Positions 40,188 to 49,334 are shown, counted from the first letter of the stretch. The stretch: DNA of 64,000 nt from Streptomyces caniscabiei (GCF_014930365.1 NZ_JABXWI010000031.1:1-64000), one strand, 5' to 3'. A program made the numbers and translations. Notes: a model not told the origin generated them from the letters alone.

Positions 40188-40526
40188 GTGAACGATCGTC
40201 CTCCGTCCCGGCTCGAGATGCTGCGCTTCGCGCGGAGCGTCGCCGAGCAGCACCTCGCCCAGATCGACCGGTGGATTCAGGCCGAGGAGCGGCGGGAGAA
40301 GGAGCGCCAGGTAGCGCTGGAGCGGCGGCCGGCGCCGCCGGACTGGCTGCTCGAGCACGGTCTGAACCGGGATGCGCTTCCGTCCGCGGTTCACGTCGGC
40401 GGGTGCCACATGGCGGGGAAGCGGTCGCGCGGGGTGGGTCGGGAGGAGGCGCTGCGGTGGCTGGCGAACGGGGTGGTGGCGTGTACGCATTGTCGGCCGG
40501 ACACCGAGCTCGGGCTGCTGGAGTGA
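40188..40526 (+). CDS. Small helical zinc-binding-like protein
   Basis: 112 aa. A long charged helix (residues 8-45) is followed by VGGCHMAG and, about 24 residues later, CTHC: a C-x-H...CxxC zinc site. Transcribed separately from the preceding operon, probably leaderless. Function unknown. Confidence 0.65.
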   Translation: MNDRPPSRLEMLRFARSVAEQHLAQIDRWIQAEERREKERQVALERRPAPPDWLLEHGLNRDALPSAVHVGGCHMAGKRSRGVGREEALRWLANGVVACTHCRPDTELGLLE

Positions 40527-40733
40527 CGGGCAGCCGCGAGGCCTCCCGTGGGGAGGAGACCGGGAGGGGCGGCGGGCCCCGCCGGGCGGGAGGCTCGGCA
40601 GGGCCCAACGAGGGGGATCGTCACCCGGGGGTTGGTTCCGGTCCCGTGCGTCCACCCTGCACCACAAACCCGCCATGTCGGAAGAGGTAGGCCGAAACTG
40701 TTCGTTGCGGCGGGGGTGGGGAGGGAAGGTGCA

Positions 40734-41588
40734 TCAGGATGCCCCCCCGCGGAGGCTGTCGGATCCGGCGTGCGGGCGGCCGCTGTCCTGGGAGGCAGCC
40801 GGGACCTGCGGATGGAGTACGGCGCGCCAGCGAGCAACGGTCTTCTCGCTGATCCACCCGGACTGCAGACAGGGCTCGCCGGGATGGCCTTTGTGGACGA
40901 AGTGGCGGAGCACCTCGTCGAGGATGCCGCGGGTCTCGGCGAGCCGTTCTTCAGAGTCCCGGAGCTGGTCTCCGAGGAACTTGCCGTGGGGCAGAACCAC
41001 AGTCAGTACGGCGTCCGCTACGTGCTCGCTCATGTCGCCGGGAAGGTCGCGGTAGAGGACGCTGCGGACGGCTGTGGCGATCTGATCGCGTAGCGGAGAC
41101 GAGGGTCCGGCAGGGCTCTTGGATGGCTGTCCGGTGACGGTGGCTTCGATACGGGTCAGGGTTTCCGACAGGCGGTCCCACTCGGATACGTCGATGCCGT
41201 ACACGGTGACCTGGGAATGGGAAGCGGATGGCGCCGTGGTGTCGTCTCCACACCCGCATCGGATGCCGCCCTCGTGCCTCGGCAGCCCGGGTTCCACGGC
41301 ACGGAGGTTCGGGCATTTGTCGGGGAATCCGGTGCAGGGGGACTGCGGGACCTGCCGTGGCTTGTCGTAGGCGCTCAGCGTCTTGCGGGGCGGACTTCCT
41401 GCGAGGCCTTCCTGGTGGCCCCATTGGTACAGGGCGAGTGCCTGTTCCATGAGGTCGTCCCAGTCGGGCGTGTGGCACAGGGTACAGGCGCGGACGGATA
41501 GCGGATGTCCGCCGAGCAGCCGGGTGGCGTAGTGGTGTTCGCAGTTGTCAGCCGCTACTGCGTGGGGTTCGGGGGCCATGTCGTCCAC
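40734..41588 (-). CDS. Cys-rich hypothetical protein
   Basis: 284 aa from GTG 41588; ATG 41579 is an alternative. Several Cys/His groups occur in the N-terminal half (CEHHYATRL, RACTLCHT, CTGFPDKC, IRCGCGDD). The C-terminal half is helical and includes RDQIATAVRSVLYRDLPGD, a pattern seen in small Streptomyces phage proteins. Followed downstream by about 200 bp of G+C-rich hairpins without a gene. Confidence 0.65.
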   Translation of the reverse strand: MDDMAPEPHAVAADNCEHHYATRLLGGHPLSVRACTLCHTPDWDDLMEQALALYQWGHQEGLAGSPPRKTLSAYDKPRQVPQSPCTGFPDKCPNLRAVEPGLPRHEGGIRCGCGDDTTAPSASHSQVTVYGIDVSEWDRLSETLTRIEATVTGQPSKSPAGPSSPLRDQIATAVRSVLYRDLPGDMSEHVADAVLTVVLPHGKFLGDQLRDSEERLAETRGILDEVLRHFVHKGHPGEPCLQSGWISEKTVARWRAVLHPQVPAASQDSGRPHAGSDSLRGGAS

Positions 41589-41669
41589 GATGCCGGGGTT
41601 CGGCTGTGACGTTCCCCCGGCGGCCCGGCAGCGGCCTGCGTGCGGTGTGCCGCCGGGCCCGGTGGTGGC

Positions 41670-41864
41670 TCAGCCCCAGGCGGTGTCGAGTGGGGTGACC
41701 CGGATGGTGTCGACGTCCAGGACGGTCAGTTCGGCGGTGGCGACGGGGGAGCCCCAGGCGGTGTCGGCGGCCGGGGCGGGGGCGAGGTTGTCGGTGAGGA
41801 GGGCGCCGGTGGTGGCGGCTGTGGCGAGGGCGAGGGTGGCGGCGATACGGCGGAATCGCTTCAT
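41670..41864 (-). CDS. Short exported peptide with DTAWG repeats
   Basis: 64 aa, ATG at 41864 with AAGGA upstream. RFRRIAATLALATAATTGAL is a signal peptide; the mature part is only about 35 residues, with DTAWG at positions 34-38 and again at the very C-terminus. No Cys. Small secreted products of this sort are unusual in phage genomes. Function unknown. Confidence 0.65.
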   Translation of the reverse strand: MKRFRRIAATLALATAATTGALLTDNLAPAPAADTAWGSPVATAELTVLDVDTIRVTPLDTAWG

Positions 41865-42167
41865 CAGCAGTCCTTCGGAGGTCGGATGGTGGGCAAAAAC
41901 GGTAAAGGGGCGTCTGGCCCGTCTCTCGCGTTCTCATCCTGCTGCGATCCCCGTGTGCCGTCCGTGTCGTGTGGTTCTGGCAGTAGACGCGGAGGGCGCG
42001 TTGGGGAGGATGTGAAGTACGAGCGTCGGGGGACGCCCCACGGCTACGCTGCCGTACGGTGGAAGGGCTTTCAAGCGATTCGCACGTGCGTCTCTACGCG
42101 GTGCGGGAAACCGCAGTTGATCTCTGGCTTGTCTCGGGGGACCCAAGTCTTGGCCACAGGTAGAACA
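41865..42167. other. Divergent intergenic region
   Basis: About 300 bp between the exported peptide (reverse) and the TrmB/LuxR-like regulator (forward). A TAGAAC at 42161-42166 is too close to GTG 42168 for a leaderless start. No palindrome longer than eight bases was seen, and no gene. Confidence 0.4.
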
Positions 42168-43259
42168 GTGAGTGACCGGCAGTTTCTGACGGCTGATGCG
42201 CTGCGCGCGTACGGGTGCATCGCCCGTCAGGAGCCGCTCACAGATGTGAAGCGAGAAGTCCTCGAGGAGCTGACGGCGTGGGGGCTGATCGGGTTCGACC
42301 CGGCCAGTCCGGACACACCGGTCGTGCTGGACCCTCAGGTCGCTCTGCAACGCAAGGCCGTCCGCGAGTTGGAGGAGGCCCGGGACCGTCTGGCGACGAT
42401 GTCGGCAATGCCGTCGCTCGCCGACCAGCTCGGCACCCACTACGCGGGCGCGCAGTGGCGGGCAGGCGGCGGCGCCGAATACCTCGACGACCCGGCGACC
42501 GTGAACGCCCGCCTCGACGACGTGGTCGCCGGCGCCCAGGTGGAGATCCTCGCCGCGCAGCCGGGCGGCCCCCGTACGGCCGCACTCCTCGCGCTCGCGA
42601 TCGACCGGGACACCGCCGCCCTCGCCCGCGGCGTCCGGCTGCGGACGCTGTACCGGGACACCGTCCGCGACAACGCTGTGACCGCGGAGGGCGCCCGGGT
42701 GATGACGGGGAAGGGCGCCGAATACCGCACCCTCGTCGGCCACTTCGAGCGGGCCATCATCGTCGACCGCCGGCACGCCTTCATCTCCAACTACGTCGTG
42801 GAGGGCGCGCCCGCGCATTCGGCTTGGCACGTCACCGACCCGGCGATGGCCGCGTGGATCGCCCGGGTCTTCGACGGGGAGTGGCGGCGCGCGGACGTGT
42901 GGTCCGGCGAACTCCGGCCCCGCCGCGGCCAGCAGGAGCCCGTGGACACGGTGTCCGGGCCCGGCAGGGAAGGCGGAGGGGCGGTGGTGCGCACGACCCG
43001 CCGTCAGCGGGAGATCCTCCGCGACCTCGCCGCCGGGCACAGCCAGCCCGCGATCGCCCGCCGGATCGGCGTCTCCAAGCGCAAGCTCGAGGAGGAGGTC
43101 GCCGCGCTGAAAGGCCTGTGGGGGGCGGGAACGCTGCCGGAGCTGGTGTATCAGTGGGCGCTGTCCCCGGACCGCCTCGTGGACGACAGCGCCCCCGCCA
43201 CGGTGGACGTGGCAGGGGCGGGCCTGGCGGGCGCGATCGGCGTGGAGACCGCGGCCTGA
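42168..43259 (+). CDS. TrmB/LuxR-type transcriptional regulator
   Basis: 363 aa from GTG 42168. N-terminal TrmB-like winged helix (DVKREVLEELTAWGLIG), a middle phospholipase-D-like fold region seen in this regulator group (RAIIVDRRHAFISNYVVEG), and a C-terminal LuxR HTH (RRQREILRDLAAGHSQPAIA). Such three-part regulators are abundant in Streptomyces chromosomes, so this may be a recently acquired host gene. It interrupts a reverse-strand region. Confidence 0.8.
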   Translation: MSDRQFLTADALRAYGCIARQEPLTDVKREVLEELTAWGLIGFDPASPDTPVVLDPQVALQRKAVRELEEARDRLATMSAMPSLADQLGTHYAGAQWRAGGGAEYLDDPATVNARLDDVVAGAQVEILAAQPGGPRTAALLALAIDRDTAALARGVRLRTLYRDTVRDNAVTAEGARVMTGKGAEYRTLVGHFERAIIVDRRHAFISNYVVEGAPAHSAWHVTDPAMAAWIARVFDGEWRRADVWSGELRPRRGQQEPVDTVSGPGREGGGAVVRTTRRQREILRDLAAGHSQPAIARRIGVSKRKLEEEVAALKGLWGAGTLPELVYQWALSPDRLVDDSAPATVDVAGAGLAGAIGVETAA

Positions 43260-43272
43260 GCCCGCCTGAGCG

Positions 43273-43797
43273 TCACAACGGGCCGTCGGCACCGGGCGTG
43301 TTGGACGGCTGCACGCCCTTCAGGACCGCCAGTTCGCGCTGCGCTTCGACCAGCTGCGCTAGGTACTTGGCGGCCTGCGCCTGCCAGTCCGGGGCAGCGC
43401 CGGCGCGGATGCGCCCGGTCATGAAGCGGTCCCAGCCCTGCAGCGCGTACTCCAGCTCACGAATGCGGGCCCGCAGACCCTCCGGGTCCCGGTCCTGCCG
43501 TAGTTCGGCGAGTTCGGCTTCCATGCGCCGTACGTCGGCGGCGGTCCGAACCCTCTGGCGTTCCTTGCCCTTGTCGAAGCCGCGGCCGAAGGCGGCCCGC
43601 CGCTCCTCGCGGGGGCACTCCTCGATCCAGGAGGCGAGGGAGGCGGCCGCGTCGCGGTGCTCCTGGGCCCGCTCGGGGTCTTCCTTCTCCAGCTCGTCGA
43701 TGCCCCGGTAGTCGTACTCGCGGGCGAGCCGGTCGGCCAGGCGCTGCTCCTGGCTCGGCTCGAGAGTGCCGTCGCCGGTGGGCGTCTCGTCGGTCAC
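43273..43797 (-). CDS. Hypothetical coiled-coil protein
   Basis: 174 aa, GTG at 43797 overlapping the upstream stop. Almost entirely charged helix (RLADRLAREYDYRGIDELEK; VRRMEAELAELRQDRDPEG). Last gene of a long, tightly coupled reverse-strand operon. Function unknown. Confidence 0.7.
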   Translation of the reverse strand: MTDETPTGDGTLEPSQEQRLADRLAREYDYRGIDELEKEDPERAQEHRDAAASLASWIEECPREERRAAFGRGFDKGKERQRVRTAADVRRMEAELAELRQDRDPEGLRARIRELEYALQGWDRFMTGRIRAGAAPDWQAQAAKYLAQLVEAQRELAVLKGVQPSNTPGADGPL

Positions 43798-44024
43798 GGC
43801 AGGTCGTCCTCGTCGATCAGGTGGTGGTCGTCGCGGTGTGCCCCGCACACGGTGCCGAACAGCTCATCGTGGCACGGGCCGGGGCCCTGGTAGGTGTGGT
43901 GGCCGATCGTGGGCAGACGGATGGCCTGTTGGCCGGTGAGCTGCTGATCGGTGCGCTGGCGCAGCTGGGCCTCGACGGCTTCGAGACGGGCGATGATCTC
44001 CCGCTTCGACACCCGGCGCCTCAC
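43794..44024 (-). CDS. Small HTH-like/zinc protein
   Basis: 76 aa, GTG at 44024. KREIIARLEAVEAQLRQRT forms an N-terminal helix and GPCHDELFGTVCGAHRDDHH may bind metal. Four-base overlaps on both sides. Function unknown. Confidence 0.6.
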   Translation of the reverse strand: MRRRVSKREIIARLEAVEAQLRQRTDQQLTGQQAIRLPTIGHHTYQGPGPCHDELFGTVCGAHRDDHHLIDEDDLP

Positions 44025-44068
44025 TCGCTGTCCTGCAGAGCGGCCGTCGTCAGGGTGAGAGTGCTCAT
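44021..44068 (-). CDS. 15-codon ORF between coupled genes
   Basis: ATG at 44068 overlaps the stop of the upstream gene (ATGA), and its own TGA overlaps the next GTG (GTGA). It encodes MSTLTLTTAALQDSE. Without it the two larger genes would be 40 bp apart and uncoupled. It may be a real mini-protein or a translational relay. Confidence 0.4.
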   Translation of the reverse strand: MSTLTLTTAALQDSE

Positions 44069-44820
44069 GGTCCGACCAGCTCCCCGTTCCGTGTGGCCAG
44101 GCGGAGCCTCGGCGGTTCCCAGGACGGTGCCTCCCGGTCGGGAAGCGGCCAGTTGTCCGCGCACAGCCCGTACGGCTCCGGCGGCTTCCAACCGCTGTAC
44201 GTCCATTTCGACGCCCACTCGTACAGGTCGGTCCATCCCTCGGGGCCCGTCTTGTGGCTGAAGTACGAGGGCATCAGTCCGCCGGCGTTCGGCAGCGGCG
44301 GCGGCGCCGTCTTCCGCGCTTCGCGGGCGGCGATGTCCTGCTTGCGTCCCCAGTCGGCGTGCCGGGAGCAATACCAGACCGGGGAGATCCAGCCGTTGGT
44401 GTCGTAGGTGAGCGTGTGGTTCGTGGCGTGCTTCCCGCACTCCCCGTCGCGGCGGATCATCGGGGCGGCGCAGGCGTGGCGCTGCCAGGCGTCCGACCGG
44501 TAGTCCGGCTCGTACCGGGGCAGGTCCTTGGCGACGAGGTCGGCGAGACGCGGCCGTGTGCGGGAACCGGACTTGTACAGGCCGAGGACGTTCCCGGCCC
44601 GGGTCCAGAAGCCCAGCTCGGTGGTGTGCCGTTCGGGGTCACGGCCGGCGAGCCAGGCCATGAGGAGGATGAGGTCCCGGCTCTCGGTGGTGTGCCGGTC
44701 GTCGCCGTACACGCGGGCCACGAGGGCGTCGTAGCCGTCTCCCGAGCCTCCGCCGCCCTTCCGCTTCCTGGACGGCGGCATCGCCTGCTGGACGTGCGCC
44801 AGGTGCAGAGCTGCTCCCAC
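44065..44820 (-). CDS. Hypothetical Trp-rich protein
   Basis: 251 aa from GTG 44820, just after the ASCH gene stop and behind AGGTGG. Contains RHACAAPMIRRDGECGKHA and a WYCSRHADWGR element, a Cys/His pattern that could bind zinc, and many Trp in the C-terminal half. No catalytic family recognised. Confidence 0.65.
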   Translation of the reverse strand: MGAALHLAHVQQAMPPSRKRKGGGGSGDGYDALVARVYGDDRHTTESRDLILLMAWLAGRDPERHTTELGFWTRAGNVLGLYKSGSRTRPRLADLVAKDLPRYEPDYRSDAWQRHACAAPMIRRDGECGKHATNHTLTYDTNGWISPVWYCSRHADWGRKQDIAAREARKTAPPPLPNAGGLMPSYFSHKTGPEGWTDLYEWASKWTYSGWKPPEPYGLCADNWPLPDREAPSWEPPRLRLATRNGELVGP

Positions 44821-44821
44821 C

Positions 44822-45268
44822 TCACACCACCTGACCGAGCTGGGCGTGGACGGCCTCGAGGACGTTGTCCTTCGGAGTCCAGAAGCCGAGCGCTCCGGAA
44901 GCCGGGACGGGCTCGGCAAGGCGGGTCACCTCGGCGATCTCCCAGTGCCACACGGGCCGGTCGGGGGTGATGCGGCTGTGGCCCCACGGCAGGCAGCAGC
45001 CTCGCGGTTCGGCGGCCTCGTGGGAGCCGGAGAAGCGGATGGCGGCGATGACCGCGCTGCGGATTTCCGGCCACCCGCCCACGCTGTCGCCGCTGAGGTC
45101 GGCCAGGTCCGCCGGGGTGACCCCGGAGATGTGGGGTTCCTTCGCGGCGTGCAGGAGGACCCAGGTGTCGAGGAACTTGGCGGGGATGCCGCCGGAGCGG
45201 TTCTCGACGCGCTTCGTCCCGAAGGCGATGGCGTCGGTGTACGGCTGCCGGACAGTGAACGCGCGCAT
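44822..45268 (-). CDS. ASCH-domain protein
   Basis: 148 aa. The opening RAFTVRQPYTDAIAFGTKRV and following ENRSGG are the ASCH hallmark (first strand, helix, and K-x-x-E-x-R); the core continues with WVLLHAAKE and a later GHSRITPDRPVWHWEI. ASCH domains bind RNA and some process modified nucleosides. ATG at 45268 shares a base with the upstream stop. Good candidate for RNA or DNA base metabolism. Confidence 0.82.
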   Translation of the reverse strand: MRAFTVRQPYTDAIAFGTKRVENRSGGIPAKFLDTWVLLHAAKEPHISGVTPADLADLSGDSVGGWPEIRSAVIAAIRFSGSHEAAEPRGCCLPWGHSRITPDRPVWHWEIAEVTRLAEPVPASGALGFWTPKDNVLEAVHAQLGQVV

Positions 45269-46194
45269 CAGGCGGTCGTCTCCTTAGCGGTCGGGGTGGT
45301 CTCAGAGGGCGCGGTCTCGAGGGCGTGCTCGATCCACCAGCACAGCTGGTGAACGCGGATCGCGTCACCCATGTCCCAGCCGTGCCTGCGGGCGACCTGC
45401 CAGTGCACGTCGCGGCCGCCGCATTCCTCGTCGTCGTGGGTGTGGTTCTGGCGGCAGCCCCAGCCGACGAGGACGCCGTACAGCCACGCGTCGAGTTCGC
45501 TGGCATCCCAGTCCCTGGAGGACGTGCGCACGCGTTCACGGAGGGCCTTCAGGGACGCGCGGACGCCGTTCAGGGGCGGGGCGGACGTCTGGTATGCGGT
45601 GAGGCAGTCCCGGGCGAAGTCCCGCAGTTCGTTCCGCTCGTGCTCGGCGTCCTCGAGCCGGTCGTACAGCTCGGTGAGGGTGTCCTCGGTGTGCTCGGCG
45701 AGCGGGGGCCGGTGCTCGGGGTCGGTGAGGGGCGGCTCGGGCGGGAGGGTGCCCGCCGCGGTGAGGAGGTGCTCCTCCCACAGGGAGCGGAGCACGCCGT
45801 GCCAGCGTCGCGGGCCGGGCGTCCAGCCGCACGCGCAGTGGACGGTCCACCGGTCGTTGGGGAGTTTCACCCGGCGCGGGAAGTGCTCGATCACGATGCC
45901 CTTGTGGTCGGGGCAGACGTGCCCGCCCGCGGGGAAGATGGAGCCGCTTCCGAGGGTGGCCCAGCCCTGCCCGGACCAGGACTCGCGCGGCGGCGGGTCG
46001 CCGGCCAGGCAGGAGAGCATGTCGAACTGGCGCAGGCAGCCCGGGACGAGGCAGGTGCGGAGGGAGGGCTGGTTGAGGAGGGCTTCGCTGATGGCGTCGG
46101 CGACCGCGTCCTCGGGGGTGGTGCCGTGCGCGGCTGCGTCGGTGGGGCTGACCAGGAGGAGGAGCCGCTCCCGGGCGGGATGCTTCCTGCTCAC
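45268..46194 (-). CDS. Hypothetical Cys-rich protein
   Basis: 308 aa, GTG at 46194 overlapping the upstream stop. Cys motifs CLVPGC, VHCACGW and a late WGCRQNHTHDDEECGG suggest one or two zinc sites; the centre is a coiled coil (YDRLEDAEHERNELRDF). Similar multi-zinc proteins recur in actinophages. Function unknown. Confidence 0.65.
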   Translation of the reverse strand: MSRKHPARERLLLLVSPTDAAAHGTTPEDAVADAISEALLNQPSLRTCLVPGCLRQFDMLSCLAGDPPPRESWSGQGWATLGSGSIFPAGGHVCPDHKGIVIEHFPRRVKLPNDRWTVHCACGWTPGPRRWHGVLRSLWEEHLLTAAGTLPPEPPLTDPEHRPPLAEHTEDTLTELYDRLEDAEHERNELRDFARDCLTAYQTSAPPLNGVRASLKALRERVRTSSRDWDASELDAWLYGVLVGWGCRQNHTHDDEECGGRDVHWQVARRHGWDMGDAIRVHQLCWWIEHALETAPSETTPTAKETTA

Positions 46195-46613
46195 TTGCTG
46201 GTCTCCTTCGGCTGGCAGGCCGGGCAGAAGTCGCCGGTCTCGTCGCAGGTCCAGCCGTCTGCGCGGAGGTGGGCGCGGGCGGCCTCGAGGCGTTCCGGCT
46301 TGGTCATGCGGTCGTTGACGATGATGTCCCGCTTGACGGTCGTTGCGCAGTCGTCGCAGTACACGCCGATCTGGCAGGGGTAGGGGGCGTCGGGGCCGGT
46401 GTCGTCGGATCGGAGGATCGCGAGGACGACGTCGGGGTCGGCGGTGCGCGGGGTGGTGGGTTTGGGGTTCACGTGCGGGTCCTTCCGGGGTTCGGTCGCT
46501 TTGGTCGCTGTGCGGTCGATGAGCGCGGACGTCGACGCCACGATCAGGAACAGGGGGACGGCCGCCAGGGAAGCGGCCAGCGCCCACACGATCCAGTCGG
46601 GCGGTCCGCTCAC
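46191..46613 (-). CDS. Membrane-anchored zinc-ribbon protein
   Basis: 140 aa. One N-terminal TM helix (IVWALAASLAAVPLFLIVAS) followed by a soluble part with YCDDCATTVK and DFCPACQ, two CxxC pairs making a zinc ribbon. GTG overlaps the upstream stop. Function unknown. Confidence 0.7.
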   Translation of the reverse strand: MSGPPDWIVWALAASLAAVPLFLIVASTSALIDRTATKATEPRKDPHVNPKPTTPRTADPDVVLAILRSDDTGPDAPYPCQIGVYCDDCATTVKRDIIVNDRMTKPERLEAARAHLRADGWTCDETGDFCPACQPKETSK

Positions 46614-47062
46614 TCCGGGGGCCTGTCGGCGGGCTGGGTCTCCTCGGCGTACAGGGCGGCGGCCTCATCCCACGACAGCCACACCCGCTGCTTGTAGCTG
46701 CCGGTCGGCCAGCCCACGGCGCGGCCGAGGATCTCCCAGATGCCACCCTCCTCGTGGAGCCGGCGGTCCAGGCCCTCGAGCCAGCCCGCGCACCAGCGTT
46801 CCTCGCTGACACCGGACATGGCCTCGAGCAGCTGCTGGCGGCCGCGCTCCAGCTGCTCGGTGAAGGCGGTATCGGGGCCGGCCAGGTCGTCGCGGAGCAC
46901 GGCGGCCGGGCCGGGTTCCAGCTCGAGCCAGTACGGCTCCCCGTCCGGGCCGGACAGCATCACAGTGGTGGTGTCGTCGTCGCCGTACATGACGTCGTTC
47001 AGGCCCCACCGCAGGAGCGTGGGCTCCTGTTCCTCAGCGGCCTGGTTGGCTGTCTCGGCCAT
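46610..47062 (-). CDS. Hypothetical acidic protein
   Basis: 150 aa, ATG at 47062, three bases from the upstream stop. Aromatic and acidic, with SGPDGEPYWLELEPGPAAV and a helix EQLERGRQQLLEAMSG. No motif. Part of the coupled reverse operon. Confidence 0.65.
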   Translation of the reverse strand: MAETANQAAEEQEPTLLRWGLNDVMYGDDDTTTVMLSGPDGEPYWLELEPGPAAVLRDDLAGPDTAFTEQLERGRQQLLEAMSGVSEERWCAGWLEGLDRRLHEEGGIWEILGRAVGWPTGSYKQRVWLSWDEAAALYAEETQPADRPPE

Positions 47063-47064
47063 GG

Positions 47065-48417
47065 TCAGGCCTCCTTCGACTGCTGCTCGGTGGCCCGCGC
47101 GACGTCGACGACGTCCCTTCCGCAGCCCGCGCACAGCTCCCCGACGCGAACGATGTCGATGGTGGCGGGTACGTTCTCGTCGGCGGGGCGGGGGCAGGTC
47201 AGGCACCAGAGGCGGCCCTTGCCGGTGTATCCGACGGCCAGCGTCTTGGTGCTGTTGCCGGGCTGCGCCGGAACAACCGGGCCGGGCTGCTCACTGTGGG
47301 ACGTCACGATCTCGACAGGCACGTAGCCGATACCGAGCCGGACGGCGACACACAGTCGGTGGTGCCCGTCCCACAGCCGGCCGTCCGAGCCGATCAGCAC
47401 GGGCATCGTGATGCCGTTCTCGCTGATCTGGTCTGCCAGCCGGTCAAGGTAGCCGGTTTCGGCGTGGCGGCGGGCGAGGTCGGCCCACTCTTCCTCCCAC
47501 GGCCAGTCCTCGGAGCCGCACCGGACTTCGGTGAGGATGCGCTTGAGCGGCCACACCTGTAGCTCCACGGACGTCTCGGCTGGTGTCGTGTCGGCGGCCA
47601 CACCCACAACAGGCACGGCGGCTTCGGCAGCCAGGAGGCGGATCGCCTCGGCGGAGTCGTCGCGGCCTTCCTCCCACGCGTCCTTGATCGTGTCGGCGAA
47701 GATCGTGGTCTTGCGGCGGTCGAGGGCGGTCACGGCAGCGGCGGCTTCCTCCAGCACGGCGGCCTGGTCTGCGGGGGCAGGCAGCATCCCCAGGACCACG
47801 TCCACGCGGCGCCGCATCCGCGCCCGAACCGGAGCGGGCGCCTGCTCCCACGAGATCTCGAACACGGGGTCCTCGCGATACAGCGCCTCGGCGATGCGGT
47901 CCCTCAGCGCGGCCCGGTCTGCGGGGGCAGGCAGCAGCCCCAGCCGCCGGGCAACAGGATCCTGGTCGAGCGGAGGCAGTCCCAACTCGGTGGCCCGGTC
48001 GTGGATGGCATCCCACGGCGCCCCGGTGCCCAGATTCAGCGCGTCGGACAGGGCGAGACGATGCTCCTCGGCAGTCCAGTTCGTCGCGGGCCAGGGCACG
48101 CCGCAGCCGGGCTCGCACGGCACGACTCGGTGGCAGCCCTCCTCGAACTTGCAGACGGGCTCGGCGGGAGCGGCCCGGTCTGCGGCAGGCACAACAGCCG
48201 AAGCGGGCAGGGCGCGCAGCTTCTCCAGCTCGACGCGCATCTCCTCGCCCAGCCGGTGCAGCGCGTCGAACGCCTCGGACTTCAACGGCACGCCGTCGCC
48301 GTCGAGACCACGGTCGTAGTCCCACTTGCGGCGGTGGGCCTCGGCAGTGAAGCGCAACAGCAGCGCCTCAGCCTTGGCGGCACGGTCCATCGGCGGCGGG
48401 GTGGTGGTGTCGGTCAT
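47065..48417 (-). CDS. Large protein with repeats, ParB-like fold and zinc ribbon
   Basis: 450 aa from ATG 48417. Central helical repeats begin with LLPAPADRAALRDRI and again LPAPADQAAVLEEAA, a repeat type common in Streptomyces phage proteins. A ParB-like domain follows (ITMPVLIGSDGRLWDGHHRL, then CVAVRLGIGYVPVEIV), and the C-terminus has WCLTC and LCAGCG, a zinc ribbon. An N-terminal Cys group (VCKFEEGC, CEPGCG) is also present. DNA binding or cleavage is likely; substrate unknown. Confidence 0.7.
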   Translation of the reverse strand: MTDTTTPPPMDRAAKAEALLLRFTAEAHRRKWDYDRGLDGDGVPLKSEAFDALHRLGEEMRVELEKLRALPASAVVPAADRAAPAEPVCKFEEGCHRVVPCEPGCGVPWPATNWTAEEHRLALSDALNLGTGAPWDAIHDRATELGLPPLDQDPVARRLGLLPAPADRAALRDRIAEALYREDPVFEISWEQAPAPVRARMRRRVDVVLGMLPAPADQAAVLEEAAAAVTALDRRKTTIFADTIKDAWEEGRDDSAEAIRLLAAEAAVPVVGVAADTTPAETSVELQVWPLKRILTEVRCGSEDWPWEEEWADLARRHAETGYLDRLADQISENGITMPVLIGSDGRLWDGHHRLCVAVRLGIGYVPVEIVTSHSEQPGPVVPAQPGNSTKTLAVGYTGKGRLWCLTCPRPADENVPATIDIVRVGELCAGCGRDVVDVARATEQQSKEA

Positions 48418-48518
48418 TGCTGCTCCAGGGGTGGGTGCCGGCCGCCCCAAGGACGGCACGGCGGAGTCGGTAAGGTCTGGCGGTAGACCCGCCCAGTTGC
48501 TGGGCGGGTCGCCTGCGT

Positions 48519-49334
48519 TCACGAGGCGGACGCGAACCGGTCGAGCTCCCGGTTCGCCCACAGCACTTCAGTGCGCGCCCGGCTCAGATCGGGACGGGCG
48601 TTGCCGGCGCTGGCCGTGGCCTCGATCCGCGGCCAGTCGGCGTACAGCTCGTCGTACAGCGGCGAGTGGTAGCCGGACAGGACGACCGCGGCCCGACAGC
48701 CTGCGAGCGCTGCTGCTAGCTCTCGATGCTGCTCCTCGGTGCGCATCTCGTGCCGGTAGCCGGTCTGCACCCGCGTCGAGCCGAGGTAGGGCGGGTCCAC
48801 GTAGAGCAGCACGTCCTCCCTGCTGCCGAACGCCTCGATCAGGTCGAGGGCGGGCCGACACTCCAGCTGCACGCCCATCAGCCGCTCGGCTGCCGGGTGA
48901 AGGCGCAGCCGGTAGCCGTCGAGGTAGGCGGGCATGTTGGTGCCGATGTCGGCTTTGCAGTACCTCCACCCGGTGCCGTCCAAGCGTCCCGAGCGGCCCT
49001 GGGTGAGGAGCACCCACACACGGCGGGCGGTCTCCAGGTCGTCGGCGGCCGGCGCGTAGGCGGCGGTGTGCTCGGCTCGGGAGTGTGGGGTGAGGGCGCA
49101 GACGCGGGCGAACTCGGCGGGCTGGTCGCGCAGGATCCGCCAGAACGTGACGAGCTGTTGGTCGAGGTCGTTGACTGTTTCCAGCGGTGCCGGCTCCTTG
49201 GCCAGGAGGACGGAGAGGCCGCCGCCATACGGTTCGACGTAGTGGGTGTGCGGCGGGAGGAGAGCGGCGATCCTTCGGGCGATGCGCCCCTTGGAGCCGA
49301 AGTAGGGCACTGGGGGGCGGACGGGTGTGGTCAC
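48519..49334 (-). CDS. Dam-type N6-adenine DNA methyltransferase
   Basis: 271 aa. SAM-binding PYFGSKGRIA (10-19) and VEPYGGGLSVLL (33-44), and catalytic motif IV DPPY (180-183, YVDPPYLGSTR) are all intact, in the order of the Dam/D12 family. GTG at 49334 with GGAG upstream. It should methylate adenine, probably to protect element DNA or mark it for regulation. With the C5 enzyme at 13.7 kb, the element carries two DNA methylases. Confidence 0.9.
   Translation of the reverse strand: MTTPVRPPVPYFGSKGRIARRIAALLPPHTHYVEPYGGGLSVLLAKEPAPLETVNDLDQQLVTFWRILRDQPAEFARVCALTPHSRAEHTAAYAPAADDLETARRVWVLLTQGRSGRLDGTGWRYCKADIGTNMPAYLDGYRLRLHPAAERLMGVQLECRPALDLIEAFGSREDVLLYVDPPYLGSTRVQTGYRHEMRTEEQHRELAAALAGCRAAVVLSGYHSPLYDELYADWPRIEATASAGNARPDLSRARTEVLWANRELDRFASAS

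Noticed and set aside
42161..42170. TAGAAC considered as a fourth leaderless -10
   Set aside because: Only one base separates it from GTG 42168, too close for initiation at the start codon.
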